From the NCBI RefSeq assembly GCF_000312485.1, contig NZ_HE997643.1, positions 1,626,381 to 1,690,380 of the forward strand: 64,000 nucleotides of DNA, written 5' to 3'. Below the pieces are notes generated by a model that was not told the DNA's origin, did no database searches, and saw only the letters and a program-made list of their open reading frames with translations. The position numbers and the translations under genes are program-made. The DNA is from Yersinia massiliensis CCUG 53443. Lineage in GTDB: Bacteria > Pseudomonadota > Gammaproteobacteria > Enterobacterales > Enterobacteriaceae. Shown here in pieces: positions 1-11,620 of the stretch (position 1 is the stretch's first letter; each line of letters opens with the position of its first letter).

Positions 1-224
1 ACCACCGCAAGATATTTCAAGATCTTACCAATGGCTATTGATGTCTTAAATGTAAACATACTATGTAATATGTAGTTAATCACTAGACCAGAAATATAAC
101 CGATGAGTGTTGACAACATTACTTCGTTATAATGAAACATTGAAATTTTCAATGCTATTATATCAACAACAGCAGAGATTATACCTATTAATAGGTAAAT
201 TAAGAATTGCCTAGATAAAATCAT
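1..224 (-). CDS. gtrA: GtrA-family membrane protein, partial (continues left of the window)
   Basis: The minus strand reads open from an ATG at 224 to the window edge, giving the first 74 residues of a hydrophobic protein. It begins MILSRQFLIYLLIGIISAVV and later has the GtrA-type stretch IGYISGLVINYILHSMFTFK. Two membrane helices of the expected four are visible. GtrA-family proteins are thought to flip undecaprenyl-phosphate-linked sugars, usually beside a GtrB glycosyltransferase and a serotype-specific Gtr enzyme that decorate O-antigen in the periplasm. The position next to galF and the O-antigen operon fits that role, but the partner genes would lie outside the window. The start has only a weak AAGAAG ribosome site 8 nt upstream. 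The family call rests on pattern and context. Confidence 0.72.
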   Translation of the reverse strand, partial: MILSRQFLIYLLIGIISAVVDIIALKISMFHYNEVMLSTLIGYISGLVINYILHSMFTFKTSIAIGKILKYLAV

Positions 225-404
225 TCATGAACTTCTTATAAGGAAATTAAAAAAGTAAAACTACGAATCATTTTGATAATTTATTATTTATCGAAAGAAT
301 CATCAATCAGATAATGGTGAACTATATAAAGGAAATCATCGCCACCCCCTGACTAAAAATCAAGAAAGGCTATATGTGATAAAACTAAATGCTATAAATA
401 ACAA

Positions 405-444
405 CATGAACATCAATCAATACATAAATTAATTGATGTTCATG
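405..444. terminator. Perfect 13-bp inverted repeat between galF and gtrA
   Basis: CATGAACATCAAT at 405-417 is exactly inverted at 432-444, with a 14-nt AT-rich loop. On the minus strand the stem is followed by TTGTTATTTA, a poor U-tract, so it may terminate galF transcripts. The rest of the AT-rich gap 225-500 shows nothing else I can name. Confidence 0.45.
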
Positions 445-500
445 AATATATTATTATCGAGATTTATAAGGTTACTATCGAAAGTTAGACGAAACTAAGT

Positions 501-1394
501 TTATAATACAAACTCTTTCAGCCACGCCTTAAACTCAGCACCTTGCTGCGGATGACGCAAACCATAAGCAACATAGGCTTGCATATAACCGAGTTTTTCA
601 CCGCAGTTATATGACTCTCCCGTCAAGGCAACAGCATCAACAGGCTCTTCCTCTGCCAAAGCATCAATGGCATCAGTCAGTTGGATACGGCCCCAAGCGC
701 CCGGTTTGGTTTTTTCCAATAGCGGCCAAATACTGGCAGACAGCACATAGCGCCCAACAGCCGATAAATTAGATTTTAAATCGGCTGGGCTTTGTGGTTT
801 CTCCACCATGGCTTTGATACGACTGCTCTCTCCAGGGGCCAAAACGGATTTTTCACATGAAATGACGGAGTAGTTTGATAACGCATCAGGTTCGACTGCA
901 TGCACTAGCACTTGGCTTGTTCCAGTTTCTTCGAAGCGTTTGACCAACTGAGCAAGGTTATCTCGCATTAAATCTGACTTCGCATCATCAATCAGCACAT
1001 CCGGGAGCAAGACAGCAAACGGTGCATCCCCTACAAGCGGTTTGGCACATAATACCGCATGACCCAGACCCTCTGCGTGGCCTTGGCGAATGTGCATGAT
1101 GGTCACGCCCGGTGGGCAGATAGATTGTACTTCGTCCAATAGCTGACGCTTAACACGCGCTTCCAGCATGGCTTCTAATTCATAAGAAGTATCGAAATGG
1201 TTTTCTACCGCATTCTTAGATGAATGGGTGATTAAAATAATTTCTTTAATGCCCGCAGCGACGCATTCATTAACGACATATTGGATCAATGGCTTATCGA
1301 CAATAGGCAGCATTTCTTTTGGAATGGCTTTAGTAGCTGGGAGCATTCTCATGCCCAAGCCTGCAACTGGGATCACTGCTTTCAATTTGGTCAT
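501..1394 (-). CDS. galF: GalF, non-canonical UTP-glucose-1-phosphate uridylyltransferase subunit
   Basis: This GalU paralogue of 297 residues has [19 protein letters not shown] near the N-terminus, where GalU has GLGTRMLP, and [12 protein letters not shown] where GalU has [12 protein letters not shown]. These differences mark enterobacterial GalF, a weakly active relative reported to modulate GalU and UDP-glucose supply. There are two adjacent ATGs (1397 and 1394). The AGG ribosome site and E. coli GalF, which begins MTNLKAV, favour the second. The gene lies 63 nt downstream of galU on the same strand. In Yersinia the galU-galF pair flanks O-antigen clusters, which agrees with what lies upstream here. 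Confidence 0.93.
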   Translation of the reverse strand: MTKLKAVIPVAGLGMRMLPATKAIPKEMLPIVDKPLIQYVVNECVAAGIKEIILITHSSKNAVENHFDTSYELEAMLEARVKRQLLDEVQSICPPGVTIMHIRQGHAEGLGHAVLCAKPLVGDAPFAVLLPDVLIDDAKSDLMRDNLAQLVKRFEETGTSQVLVHAVEPDALSNYSVISCEKSVLAPGESSRIKAMVEKPQSPADLKSNLSAVGRYVLSASIWPLLEKTKPGAWGRIQLTDAIDALAEEEPVDAVALTGESYNCGEKLGYMQAYVAYGLRHPQQGAEFKAWLKEFVL

Positions 1395-1457
1395 CATTAA
1401 CCTACTAATCTCTTGAGCGAATTTACAATTTTTCCCGATTCAGCCGTGAAGCTGACG

Positions 1458-2348
1458 CTAGATGACTTGCTGTTTTAGCCAAGCTGCAAAATTCTCACCT
1501 TCGGTAGTATGACGCACACCATAAGTGACAAAGGCCTTCATATAACCCAACTTGTCACCGCAATCGTGAGATTTACCCGTCATATGAAAAGCTTCAACAG
1601 GCTCTTGCTCCATCAGCATCGCAATGGCATCAGTTAGCTGAATTTCATCGCCCGCACCACGTGGGGTTTTCTTCAGCAATGGCCAGATGTCTTTCGAAAA
1701 CACATACCGCCCCACTACCGCAAGGTTTGATGGCGCATCTTCCACTGACGGTTTCTCAACCACTGCCGTCATCAGGGTGCTTTCACCCGGAGCTAAATCG
1801 ACGTGTCCGCAATCAGCAATCCCGTATTTAGAGACATCTTCTCTAGGCACTGGCTCAACCATAATTTGGCTGCGCCCAGTGTCTTCGAAACGTTTGATCA
1901 TACTGGCCAGGTTTTCTTTAGATAAGTCGGCCGTTGAATCATCAAGCAAGACGTCTGGCAACAAAACAATAAACGGATTATCACCCACCATCGGCTGGGC
2001 GCAAAGCACGGCATGCCCTAGCCCTTTGGCGTGGCCTTGACGCACTTGCATGATGGTCACATCAGGTGGGCAGATATTTTTAATTTCTTTCAAAAGCTGC
2101 CGCTTAACGCGCGACTCCAGCGCAGCTTCCAATTCAAATGAGGTATCAAAATGATTTTCTATCGCATTTTTGGAAGAGTGACTGACTAGAACAATCTCTT
2201 TTACACCAGCAGCAACACATTCTTTCACGATATATTGGATAAGCGGCTTATCGACCACCGGTAGCATTTCCTTTGGAATCGCCTTGGTCGCTGGCAACAT
2301 ACGCGTCCCAAGTCCAGCGACAGGAATGACTGCTTTCAAAGACTTCAT
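1458..2348 (-). CDS. galU: UTP-glucose-1-phosphate uridylyltransferase
   Basis: The 296-residue protein makes UDP-glucose from UTP and glucose-1-phosphate for LPS core, O-antigen decoration and trehalose synthesis. It carries the [19 protein letters not shown] nucleotide-binding loop at residues 12-30, [10 protein letters not shown], and [12 protein letters not shown] near residue 230. The length equals the family norm of about 300. It is preceded by GGAG 10 nt before the ATG. It follows the O-antigen operon after a 239-nt gap (2349-2587), long enough for its own promoter, although no clear terminator or promoter was found there. It differs from galF throughout, so the pair is an old paralogy and not a recent duplication. 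Confidence 0.96.
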   Translation of the reverse strand: MKSLKAVIPVAGLGTRMLPATKAIPKEMLPVVDKPLIQYIVKECVAAGVKEIVLVSHSSKNAIENHFDTSFELEAALESRVKRQLLKEIKNICPPDVTIMQVRQGHAKGLGHAVLCAQPMVGDNPFIVLLPDVLLDDSTADLSKENLASMIKRFEDTGRSQIMVEPVPREDVSKYGIADCGHVDLAPGESTLMTAVVEKPSVEDAPSNLAVVGRYVFSKDIWPLLKKTPRGAGDEIQLTDAIAMLMEQEPVEAFHMTGKSHDCGDKLGYMKAFVTYGVRHTTEGENFAAWLKQQVI

Positions 2349-2587
2349 TGCTATAATTCTCCAAATTTAAGCAGTGAAACTGCTTAGTGTAATTCAGCAT
2401 CCTTAGAAAATAGGCGAGTATTTCCAAATCCTCATCTATTGGGATCAAAGCTTACAACAAAATGTACCTGAATACATTTATAAAAGAGAGGGAATGCTTT
2501 ATGAAATTATCCGCACTGATTAATGAAAATGTGATGATACTTAATACAAATCTTCATAAAGATAAATAAAATTTAATAGTTAAGCTA

Positions 2588-3703
2588 TCAGATACTGATA
2601 ATATCATTATAGAGTCTTATATAACTTGAAACCATTTTCTCCGAGGTAAAATGCTCTAAATATCGAATTCTAGCGTTTTCACCAAATTTCTCAGCCAATT
2701 CTACATTATTCCAAAGCTGATCCATCGCCGTTCGCAGCGCGACCGGATCTGATGGCGGTATGACTAACCCCGTTTTCTGATCAATATTAATAAAGGTTGT
2801 ACCTGTTCCTATCTCACTAGAGATTAAAGGCTTTCCATACATCGCGCCTTCCAATAAAGTGATACCAAAAGCTTCAGAACGTAAGTGAGAGGGGAACACT
2901 ACCGCATAGCAGAGGGATAACAACGCGGCCTTATCCTCGTCGGACACGGCCCCTAAAAAGGATATATTACTTATATTGAGTGCTGATACTTGCCTTTTAA
3001 GCTCGGATTCGATCGGACCAGCACCTACAATCACTATGGGATAAGAAGAGTTTTTAGCAGCTTCAATTAGGATATGTAGGCCTTTATAATAGCGGAAGGC
3101 ACCAACAAACAAGAAAAAACGCGGTCCAAACTTATTACGCCAAAATGCTATACGTTCAGGATTTGAAACTGGGTATGACTTCTCATCCAAACCGTAAGGA
3201 ATAACACACACTTTATCGGCAAATTTTTTCAGCGTTTCACTTGTGGCAACATAGTTTGGCGAAGCAGCAACAATTTTAGAGACATCACCTAAAAATCGGT
3301 TCATCAACGGGGAATACAGTTTCAGTATATTCTTTTGTTTTACGATATCAGAATGATAACTAACTACTGTTGGCTTATTTAAGCTCGCTACGAAATGAAC
3401 CATATCCATAAATGGGAATGGAAAGTGGTAATGGATAATATCCGCTTGCTGAGCAAGTTTTTTAAAGTCTTGTAAGGCTTGAAAGGAAAAAGGTGTTGAA
3501 GCCACCTCTAGATTTATTGGCGAACAATAAACAGAATGTGAACCTATCTTCTGATTTGTGACTGTGCCGCGACGGCTTAAAGAAAGTACCGTTGAATCAA
3601 TTCCCCTATTTGCCCCTCCTTCACATAACTGAAAAATGACTTGCTCAATACCGCCAAAAGAATCTGGATAATATGTCTTATAAAAATGCAATACTTTTAG
3701 CAT
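2588..3703 (-). CDS. GT4 glycosyltransferase, WbpZ/WbdC-like, O-polysaccharide initiation or adaptor step
   Basis: This 371-residue GT-B enzyme begins MLKVLHFYKTYYPDSFGGIE, the style of WbpZ (P. aeruginosa common antigen) and WbdC (E. coli O9a). The N-terminal acceptor half is followed by the donor half with LFVGAFRYYKGLHILIEA near residue 195 and a GT4 E-x7-E-type motif, SEAFGITLLEGAMYGKPLI, near residue 278. Known homologues add the first mannose or rhamnose to undecaprenyl-PP-GlcNAc, so I infer that role with GDP-sugars. It is the last gene of the minus-strand O-antigen operon, 7 nt after the preceding gene. The exact linkage cannot be read from sequence. Confidence 0.8.
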   Translation of the reverse strand: MLKVLHFYKTYYPDSFGGIEQVIFQLCEGGANRGIDSTVLSLSRRGTVTNQKIGSHSVYCSPINLEVASTPFSFQALQDFKKLAQQADIIHYHFPFPFMDMVHFVASLNKPTVVSYHSDIVKQKNILKLYSPLMNRFLGDVSKIVAASPNYVATSETLKKFADKVCVIPYGLDEKSYPVSNPERIAFWRNKFGPRFFLFVGAFRYYKGLHILIEAAKNSSYPIVIVGAGPIESELKRQVSALNISNISFLGAVSDEDKAALLSLCYAVVFPSHLRSEAFGITLLEGAMYGKPLISSEIGTGTTFINIDQKTGLVIPPSDPVALRTAMDQLWNNVELAEKFGENARIRYLEHFTSEKMVSSYIRLYNDIISI

Positions 3704-3710
3704 TATAATT

Positions 3711-4844
3711 TTATACCTGCTTATAGGCTCTTATTGTATCTTGGGCGCATTGACCCCATGAAAACGTTTCAGCTTTTATCAAGCCTTTGGCTATTGATTT
3801 AACCCGCCAGTCATCATCTACAAGACTACTAATAATTGCAGTTGTTAGCCCTTCTACATCCATCGCATCGCACATTAAGCCAGCATCGCCTAAGACTTCA
3901 GGCAATGAAGCAGCATTGGAACAAACAACTGGTACACCAGATGCCATTGCTTCAAGCACAGGCAAACCAAAGCCTTCGTAAAGCGATGGGAACAAGAATG
4001 TCCTTGCGCCCGCAAAAAGTAAAGGCAAGTCATCTGAGTTCAAATAACCAAGATAAAACAACCAACCTTCCTGTGCAGCAAGCTCAAAGCGACGATGTAG
4101 TCCTTCGCTACTCCATCCAGAAAAACCGCAAATAACTAATGGAAATTGAGAGCGAAGCTCAATGGGTAACCGCTCGTAAGCATCCAGTAGCGTTGCAATG
4201 TTCTTCCTTGGCTCGATAGTCCCGGTAAATAAGGTATATTGCCCAGCGGTCAGCCCTAGATTAGTCATTAAACTATGCAAAGAAGTATAGTTCCTAGGAT
4301 AGAAATCACCACTGCTCGCTAAAGGTGCGGATACTATTTTATCGATAGGATAATCAAAATACTCAGCGAGTTCTTTACGGGTAAATTCTGAGTCAGTAAT
4401 TAAAACATTTGCACGTTTTAAAGTTAACAATAACTCTTTTTGCATATAGCGAACACGATTCTCCGGATGGCATGCTGGCCATTTAAAAATAGAAAGATCA
4501 TGGAAAGTCGCGACTGAATGTTTCACGTAAGGAGGTAAATAAAAGTTCGTACTATGATAAATAGATTGTGCATAAGGTTTTAGTGCAAAGCTCTTCAACC
4601 AAGGTGCAGTAAGCCGATATACCTCACTAGCAAAAGCGCTATTCATTACAACTTTTTTAAGCCCTAATGTAGCATTTGAACTAAGAGTTGGCGTCGGTAA
4701 ATGATTAGATATCTTTTGGCCTTGAAGAAACAGAAGCTCCGATATCTCATCACTATTTTGCAATTCCCTAGCTAACTCATATGCATAGCGACCAATGCCC
4801 GTTAATGGATATTTAATAGCGTCAGCACCAAAAACTACTCTCAT
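3711..4844 (-). CDS. GT4 glycosyltransferase, WbpY/WbdB-like
   Basis: The 377-residue GT-B transferase opens MRVVFGADAIKYPLTGIGRY, with the conserved TGIGRYAYELAREL loop of WbpY/WbdB-type rhamnosyl- or mannosyltransferases. The donor half has TLFTGTIEPRKNIATLLDAY near residue 205 and the GT4 motif FPSLYEGFGLPVLEAMASGV near residue 283. Its ATG shares an A with the rmd stop (TAATG), so translation is coupled. In P. aeruginosa the WbpY homologue adds alpha-1,3-linked D-rhamnose, and the same donor is made by the neighbouring gmd-rmd. I infer D-rhamnosyl transfer. Mannosyl transfer cannot be excluded. Confidence 0.82.
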   Translation of the reverse strand: MRVVFGADAIKYPLTGIGRYAYELARELQNSDEISELLFLQGQKISNHLPTPTLSSNATLGLKKVVMNSAFASEVYRLTAPWLKSFALKPYAQSIYHSTNFYLPPYVKHSVATFHDLSIFKWPACHPENRVRYMQKELLLTLKRANVLITDSEFTRKELAEYFDYPIDKIVSAPLASSGDFYPRNYTSLHSLMTNLGLTAGQYTLFTGTIEPRKNIATLLDAYERLPIELRSQFPLVICGFSGWSSEGLHRRFELAAQEGWLFYLGYLNSDDLPLLFAGARTFLFPSLYEGFGLPVLEAMASGVPVVCSNAASLPEVLGDAGLMCDAMDVEGLTTAIISSLVDDDWRVKSIAKGLIKAETFSWGQCAQDTIRAYKQV

Positions 4845-5739
4845 TATTTATCTTCCAACATCCATTGAAGTGTCTTCTCTAATGGCGGAGCATTCCAACC
4901 TTTGACAATACTTCGTAATTTACTCGCATTCCCGCATAACATTTTTACTTCATTAGCACGAATAAAGGCTGGATTAACACGAATAGAGATATTGTGTAAT
5001 GTTATCGCCTCGCACAATGCAATGACCTCACGTAATGAGTAGGTCTTGCCAGTACAAACATTGACTGTCTCGCCTATAGGTTTGGCTATTAATAGACCTA
5101 GATAAGCTTTAACAAGTGCTCTAACATCTGTAAAATCCCGCCAGACGTCTAGATTACCTAACTCTATCTCGCTTGCTTTATGCCTAAAATGAGAAACAAT
5201 TTTAGGCAGTAAAAAGTCTTCTGATTGCCCAACACCGGTATAATTAAATGGCCGTGCAATAATAATCGGTAATTTTTCTGTCCATAAGTTGGCCATATAT
5301 TCCATAGCCAACTTACTCACCGCATAATCATTGGCTGGATTTACCGCCGATGCCTCACTCAATACACCTTCTTGTGTATTTCCATAGACATTAGCACTGC
5401 TAGCAAGTAAAACTGCCTCGATATTATCGGCAACGGTGTTCAGAGCAACCAATAAATTCCTGGTGCCCACAACATTTACATTGTAAAAAGCCGCAGGATC
5501 TCCGTGGCCAATAAAAGCGATTGCTGCTAGATGTACAACAAGATGAGGTTTCACCTGCTCAACAATAGCGTTGAGCCTTTTCGCATCAAGTAAATCGACT
5601 TGAAAATAATCAGATTTAGTTGATGGCTGTGATCCTAAACCAAAAACCCGGTAACCAGCAGCGGATAACTCCGCTGCCATGTAATGGCCCGTGAACCCTT
5701 GAATACCGGTGATCAGGGCACGTTTGCCATTGAATTCCA

Positions 5740-5740
<1 letters not shown>
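4844..5740 (-). CDS. rmd: GDP-6-deoxy-4-keto-D-mannose reductase (GDP-D-rhamnose synthesis)
   Basis: This extended short-chain dehydrogenase of 298 residues has GIQGFTGHYM at residues 12-21 (NAD(P)-binding GxxGxxG), the active-site pattern SSANVYGN...YAVSK near residues 114-143, and ARPFNYTGVGQ, typical of RMD enzymes. It would reduce C4 of GDP-4-keto-6-deoxy-D-mannose, the Gmd product, to give GDP-D-rhamnose. Its ATG overlaps the gmd stop (TGATG) and its stop overlaps the next glycosyltransferase start. A GDP-6-deoxy-D-talose reductase of the same fold is the main alternative. The linkage with WbpX/Y/Z-like transferases favours rhamnose. Confidence 0.85.
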
Positions 5741-8182
<2,442 letters not shown>

Positions 8183-9397
8183 TTATTTTTCCTTAATTAA
8201 TTTCTTGACAGTAACAGGGATTATTTGAAGGCAATTATCCCATAATAAGTCTTGCTTATCATCTTGATCTTGCATCTCAGCATTGATTTCAATTTCACTT
8301 AAAACACAACGAATTGATGACATAAATTCGCTGGTGCTCGAGCATACAATTAATTTATTTGAGTTTGCGTAGCGCTCATACCCTCTCAATGCAGTTTCAG
8401 TAGCAATCACATATTTATTTGAATACAAGGCTTCGGCAGTTTTAATATTAGAACCTCCGCCATGAGGAATTGGCAACAGAAAGGCAGTTGCTAATTCTTT
8501 TACTGCAGCCAAATCTTCATCTGAAAGCATATAAAGTAGCTGCAACCTGTCTTGATTAATACTACTATAATCAGAATCAATCAACTGGTTATAAAGGCTC
8601 TCACAAACGCTACCAACAACTACAAGTTTTGAGTCTGGAGGTATACAAGCTAGTGAATCACCAACACAAGCTTTAAAACCTTTAAAGTTAGGAGGGTGTC
8701 CGCTTGCAACGTATAAAATCCAAGGGGATTTAGGTAATCGCTCTTTCCAATATTTTAATTTTTCAGCCGAAGCTTTCCATTTAGCAATACCATTTCTAGC
8801 TAGAGTAACATTTCTCGCTCCAAAACCGGATAATATCTCAACATCGTTTTCCGTGACTGCACAAGTAATATCAGCTTCTAATGCTGCAGTTATTTCTAAT
8901 TGCTTAATTTTTTCGACCACTAATTCAGAATCACTAATAGAATAGCTATCTAAAATATCTTTTTTAAGTAACCATTCAATATTTTGGGAACCATAAATTA
9001 GTATGGGTTTTTTAGTCAAAAAATCATTCTGTAACCGATTTACTAATGGCCATAGCCACGGTTGCTCAATATGAATCACATCTATGTCATTAGGAATTCT
9101 TTGTACAAAATCTTGAAAAAAAGCATCATCCTTTGAAACATATTCACCGCTTTGGAGATCAGTAATTAGCGGTATCAATTTACCTTCGAATTTTCTGTAC
9201 GGTGAGTTAATTTCAAATGGCATATCAAGTGATTCTACATCACCTTTAGAATAACTTTCTGGTTCATATAGAGCAAAATTAATAACTTGAAATCCATTAT
9301 TCTCGTATACTTTCTTTATATTTGAAACTCTTACCTGCCCCCCATGCCTAGGGTTCAGTATTGGATACGTACTTAACAACAGTACCTTAATTGACAT
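8183..9397 (-). CDS. Predicted GT-B (GT4-like) glycosyltransferase, specificity unknown
   Basis: The 404-residue protein begins MSIKVLLLSTYPILNPRHGG, a typical GT-B N-terminal strand plus Gly loop. It has VIHIEQPWLWPLV near residue 108, an ARNGI turn near 203, and a C-terminal stretch PIPHGGGSNIKTAEALYSNK near residue 318 that replaces the usual GT4 E-x7-E. It has no counterpart in the minimal WbpX/Y/Z set, so it may add a side residue or a second backbone linkage. It is AT-rich. AAGG lies a few bases before the ATG. The stop codon abuts the next gene, and the 92-nt gap before it (9398-9489) is the longest within the operon. Confidence 0.65.
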   Translation of the reverse strand: MSIKVLLLSTYPILNPRHGGQVRVSNIKKVYENNGFQVINFALYEPESYSKGDVESLDMPFEINSPYRKFEGKLIPLITDLQSGEYVSKDDAFFQDFVQRIPNDIDVIHIEQPWLWPLVNRLQNDFLTKKPILIYGSQNIEWLLKKDILDSYSISDSELVVEKIKQLEITAALEADITCAVTENDVEILSGFGARNVTLARNGIAKWKASAEKLKYWKERLPKSPWILYVASGHPPNFKGFKACVGDSLACIPPDSKLVVVGSVCESLYNQLIDSDYSSINQDRLQLLYMLSDEDLAAVKELATAFLLPIPHGGGSNIKTAEALYSNKYVIATETALRGYERYANSNKLIVCSSTSEFMSSIRCVLSEIEINAEMQDQDDKQDLLWDNCLQIIPVTVKKLIKEK

Positions 9398-9489
9398 ATT
9401 TACCTTCAGTTTTAATATTCATAATAATATTAGCCATTGAATTATTAGTAATTAAGAATCTAATTTCCATGGTGAACAATTACATTATC

Positions 9490-10851
9490 CTACGGCATTT
9501 TTTTATTAATAAGAGCTTTAAGATTTTTAATATTCAGGCCGAAACTCTTATTTTTTATTTTCAAATCAGCCTCATCAATAAACTTGTTAAGTTTCTGCAC
9601 TTCTAACTTTAAGTCATCTACTGTTCTAGCAAGCTCGTCTATTTTACGGTTGGATTCATTAATCATCTCTTTAATTTCATTATTTAACATTTCTCTCTCC
9701 GCTAACTGTACTAAATAATATTTCAGATGACAGTCATATATATCATTCTCACTTGGATTATTTAATCTCCAATCATAATATTCTTTATTATATAAGAATT
9801 CTAATGGCACAATATAATTGAGAAGAGAAAAATTGAGTGCTTTTATAGTGTATTCTTGATCAGCACATTCACTGAACAACTTAAACGGGGAGTCACCTAA
9901 AATAACAACTTTTTTTCCATATAAAATTGCTTCAATTCCAATACTAGAATTGATGGTTACTATTTCTTTAGACTTAATAATAAACTCTTGTGGGCTTAAC
10001 TTTTCACTACTTGGAGTTATTTCAGAATAGTCAACATATCCTGAAGGATGTTTTCTTATTAAAACATTATTAGATAAACTTCTACAGTATCTTATGAGTT
10101 CATAATTTGAAAAGCCATTTGAAAAAGCAAGAATATTAGAGTCATCTTCGACTTGGAGCGGAACACCTATATCAAAAATCTCTTCGAGATTAGCCGGTTC
10201 CGGTGGCTCATTTACCCTAAACAGCCGTAACAGATAATCACGATCAAAGTTATTATTAACTGGCTCCATACTTGTTACATTTAAAGTATCAAACCTCTGC
10301 TTAAGTTCGGTATTTCCATTTACACCTTGAAAGTCAAAATAACATGTACCTATATAATCAGGTGCTCGCAATGGCCCCATTTCATTATGTATTACACGTA
10401 ATCCTAATTTTTCAGCAACAAACTTAACACTTGGTATATTACACCATAGAACAACTGCAGAAATATCACAATTTGATTTCAAATCATTAAAGATATCAAT
10501 TATTAATGCTTCTAGAGGCAGATATCGTTCTGTCAGTAATTTACTCCAAACAATGTTCTTAGATTTATATTTATCCTCTAAGTCTTGAAATATCTTAGTG
10601 TCAATAAAAACCTTTTCTACACTATTCAAAATATCTAATGTTGGGATATTTGCATTATATGATGCTAACCAATTTTTAGGTATATCTTGATGAGGTACAT
10701 CAAAGATTTTTTCTTGCCCTATATGTATAGATGACTCAAGAGGAAATCTATCTAATGAAAGATAGAAACTCGTTAAAAAAGTTGTGTGTGTATATTTCAC
10801 ATCATAAGGTAACCAAAAAAAAACAAATTTATTATCTTTTTTTGAAAACAT
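9490..10851 (-). CDS. GT99-like (beta-Kdo transferase type) protein with C-terminal coiled coil; possible chain terminator/ruler
   Basis: This 453-residue protein is not a GT4 enzyme. It has HNEMGPLRAPDYIG with Glu157, acidic residues 235-237, RKHPSGY with His268, and INSSIGIEAILYGKKVVILG at 300-319, a stretch resembling Kdo-transferase/KpsC-type proteins. From memory, the GT99 domain of WbbB uses Glu158, Asp232 and His265, nearly the same spacing. Residues about 390-433 form a coiled coil of about six heptads (Ile397, Ile404, Val411, Val418, Ile425, Ile432 at one core position). It starts inside the methyltransferase 3' end (20-nt overlap), with AGGTGA 6 nt upstream. I infer a capping beta-Kdo transferase whose coil may set chain length. 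The family call is by eye only. Confidence 0.55.
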   Translation of the reverse strand: MFSKKDNKFVFFWLPYDVKYTHTTFLTSFYLSLDRFPLESSIHIGQEKIFDVPHQDIPKNWLASYNANIPTLDILNSVEKVFIDTKIFQDLEDKYKSKNIVWSKLLTERYLPLEALIIDIFNDLKSNCDISAVVLWCNIPSVKFVAEKLGLRVIHNEMGPLRAPDYIGTCYFDFQGVNGNTELKQRFDTLNVTSMEPVNNNFDRDYLLRLFRVNEPPEPANLEEIFDIGVPLQVEDDSNILAFSNGFSNYELIRYCRSLSNNVLIRKHPSGYVDYSEITPSSEKLSPQEFIIKSKEIVTINSSIGIEAILYGKKVVILGDSPFKLFSECADQEYTIKALNFSLLNYIVPLEFLYNKEYYDWRLNNPSENDIYDCHLKYYLVQLAEREMLNNEIKEMINESNRKIDELARTVDDLKLEVQKLNKFIDEADLKIKNKSFGLNIKNLKALINKKMP

Positions 10852-11620
10852 ATATATTCACCTGACCTTGAACGTGTTCAATAGGATACATATCTACCTC
10901 ATTTAATAATTGATGAGTATTAACTCCAGATTCATCAAACTTATAAACATTTTGGCCATACCAGGTGATTAGTTCTAAGTCAGTTCCAAATTTATCTAAA
11001 AAATCACTATGTGTATAATGTCTAAAGTGAAATTTGTGTGGATTTAAAACTAAACTGTGTATTTCTTCATTAGGAACAGAAACAATAATCAATCCATTAG
11101 ATTTACAAGATTTTTTTATTTCATCAAACAAAAGTCCATCTTTATCAACATGTTCTAGAGATTCAAAACATGTAATTATATCAAAGGTATTTACTGGTAA
11201 TGTGAACGGATAAAGTTTATTTGAGAATATGTTATTTTCTCTAGTAAAGTTAATGTTGGCTTCATTAATAGCTTCTGATGAACCATCAATTCCAATGAAA
11301 TTAACATTAGAAAAATTTGAGGACAGCATATAAGTGCCATATCCATTACCACAAAAAATATCCGCACCATTCAATATGGGTTCTTCTTTTTTCAGCATAA
11401 TATCTATTGCTAATTCGTATCGAGAGGTATGATCACGCCGAATACCCTCTACAGTATTAGCTGTTTGTCGTTCACCACTATACAGAGAATAATCTTTTAT
11501 ATCACTAATCGGTTTATCAACAATTTCCTGCTCAATATTGCTGATATTATCGCTCACTGGATTATTAATCCCCTGATTATTTTTATCATTTTTTAGTAAT
11601 TTCAACATCTGCTTTAACAT
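10832..11620 (-). CDS. SAM-dependent methyltransferase, probable O-polysaccharide end-capping or sugar methylation
   Basis: The 262-residue class I methyltransferase has its SAM loop in NGADIFCGNGYGTYML (about residues 85-100), an acidic post-beta2 residue in VNFIGIDGSSEAIN, and FDIITCFESLEHVDKDG near 145 as the motif with the substrate-side acidic residue. The first 45 residues are polar and probably disordered. GGAGGG lies 7 nt before the ATG at 11620, which decides the start; the gene then overlaps wzt by 35 nt. E. coli O9a-type clusters place the WbdD methyltransferase/kinase terminator right after wzt, the same position. It could cap the chain or methylate internal rhamnose. No kinase domain is present. 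Confidence 0.72.
   Translation of the reverse strand: MLKQMLKLLKNDKNNQGINNPVSDNISNIEQEIVDKPISDIKDYSLYSGERQTANTVEGIRRDHTSRYELAIDIMLKKEEPILNGADIFCGNGYGTYMLSSNFSNVNFIGIDGSSEAINEANINFTRENNIFSNKLYPFTLPVNTFDIITCFESLEHVDKDGLLFDEIKKSCKSNGLIIVSVPNEEIHSLVLNPHKFHFRHYTHSDFLDKFGTDLELITWYGQNVYKFDESGVNTHQLLNEVDMYPIEHVQGQVNIYVFKKR

Noticed and set aside
501-2348. Adjacent galU-like genes as a recent tandem duplication
   Set aside because: The copies differ at family-diagnostic sites (GLGMRM/GAWGR versus GLGTRM/GAGDE), which identifies them as galF and galU.
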